Source of the DNA: Thermoplasmata archaeon
GTDB lineage: Archaea; Thermoplasmatota; Thermoplasmata; Thermoplasmatales; GCA-001856825
Length of the DNA stretch: 12,433 bases
NCBI GenBank assembly: GCA_021793855.1
Contig: JAJYRY010000022.1
Span: 1 to 12,433, forward strand
Direction of reading: 5' to 3'
The position numbers and the translations under genes are program-made. Under the pieces are notes generated by a model, which worked only from the letters and a program-made list of their open reading frames with translations, did no database searches and was not told the origin of the DNA. This document shows, in pieces, positions 12,359 to 12,433 of this stretch (its first letter is position 1; each line of letters starts with the position of its first letter).

Positions 12359-12433
12359 TCAGTTCTTTTTTCGTTTCATTGTTTCGTAGATTGGAAGTGC
12401 TATCGGGGCCAATTCTACTGTTCTGTCCGCAAC
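12359..12433 (-). CDS. Possible C-terminal end of an upstream gene (partial)
   Basis: A minus-strand frame enters from the right edge and ends at TGA 12359-12361, giving VADRTVELAPIALPIYETMK followed by RKKN. The charged C-terminal tail and ordinary codons make it plausible as a gene end lying 85 bp upstream of gad. I do not recognise the family. The plus strand is also open here from an ATG at 12316 to the window edge, so the coding strand is not settled. Confidence 0.3.
   Translation of the reverse strand, partial: VADRTVELAPIALPIYETMKRKKN

Noticed and set aside
12316..12433. Plus-strand open frame from ATG 12316 to the window edge
   Set aside because: The minus strand over the same bases gives a more protein-like ending. 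Only 39 codons are visible, so neither strand can be settled; the minus reading was kept at low confidence.
1..12433. CRISPR arrays or insertion sequences
   Set aside because: No regularly spaced repeats of CRISPR length, no transposase-like protein and no paired terminal inverted repeats were seen anywhere in the window.

Overview
The window reads as chromosomal DNA of a moderately AT-rich archaeon, most likely a member of the Thermoplasmatales or a close relative. The evidence is the set of families present: a tetraether-lipid radical SAM synthase (Tes), an archaeal-type Dph2, a Thermoplasma-like zinc glucose dehydrogenase beside a gluconate dehydratase (non-phosphorylative Entner-Doudoroff pathway), and an AbrB-PhoU fusion regulator. 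Many start codons also lie about 25 bases downstream of TATA-like boxes, as expected for archaeal leaderless or short-leader mRNAs. The lineage is inferred from protein resemblance recalled from knowledge; no search was run.

Left part (1-3292). An interrupted GNAT acetyltransferase frame runs off the left edge on the minus strand. A RelB/RelE-like toxin-antitoxin pair follows on the plus strand (419-912), then tRNA-Ala(CGC) on the minus strand (970-1041). A 23-bp near-copy of the tRNA 3' end lies at 243-265, so the toxin-antitoxin pair is bracketed by direct repeats like a small tRNA-integrated island. Next come minus-strand prpB (methylisocitrate lyase) and an AbrB-PhoU regulator, then a 324-bp intergenic region with several TATA boxes, an inverted repeat and a possible 27-codon ORF.

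Middle part (3293-7017). The Tes gene on plus ends 2 bp from the stop of a minus-strand pair dph2-purN, which overlap by 38 bp. A 9-bp perfect hairpin inside the end of purN is well placed to terminate tes. dph2 is divergent from tRNA-Ser(TGA) across a compact bidirectional promoter. About 310 bp with no convincing gene follow.

Right part (7018-12433). A second GNAT gene (minus) is divergent from a DUF309 gene (plus). The DUF309 gene overlaps tail to tail with a tightly packed minus-strand operon: gluconate dehydratase, cyclase-family metal hydrolase, glucose dehydrogenase and an MFS transporter. Successive genes overlap by 4 bp or are separated by 22 bp. Together they would import a sugar or sugar acid, oxidise the aldose to a lactone, possibly open the lactone enzymatically, and dehydrate the aldonate to 2-keto-3-deoxygluconate. 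The cyclase-family protein is the most interesting unknown, because it occupies the place where a gluconolactonase is needed. A short open frame at the right edge may be the end of a further gene.
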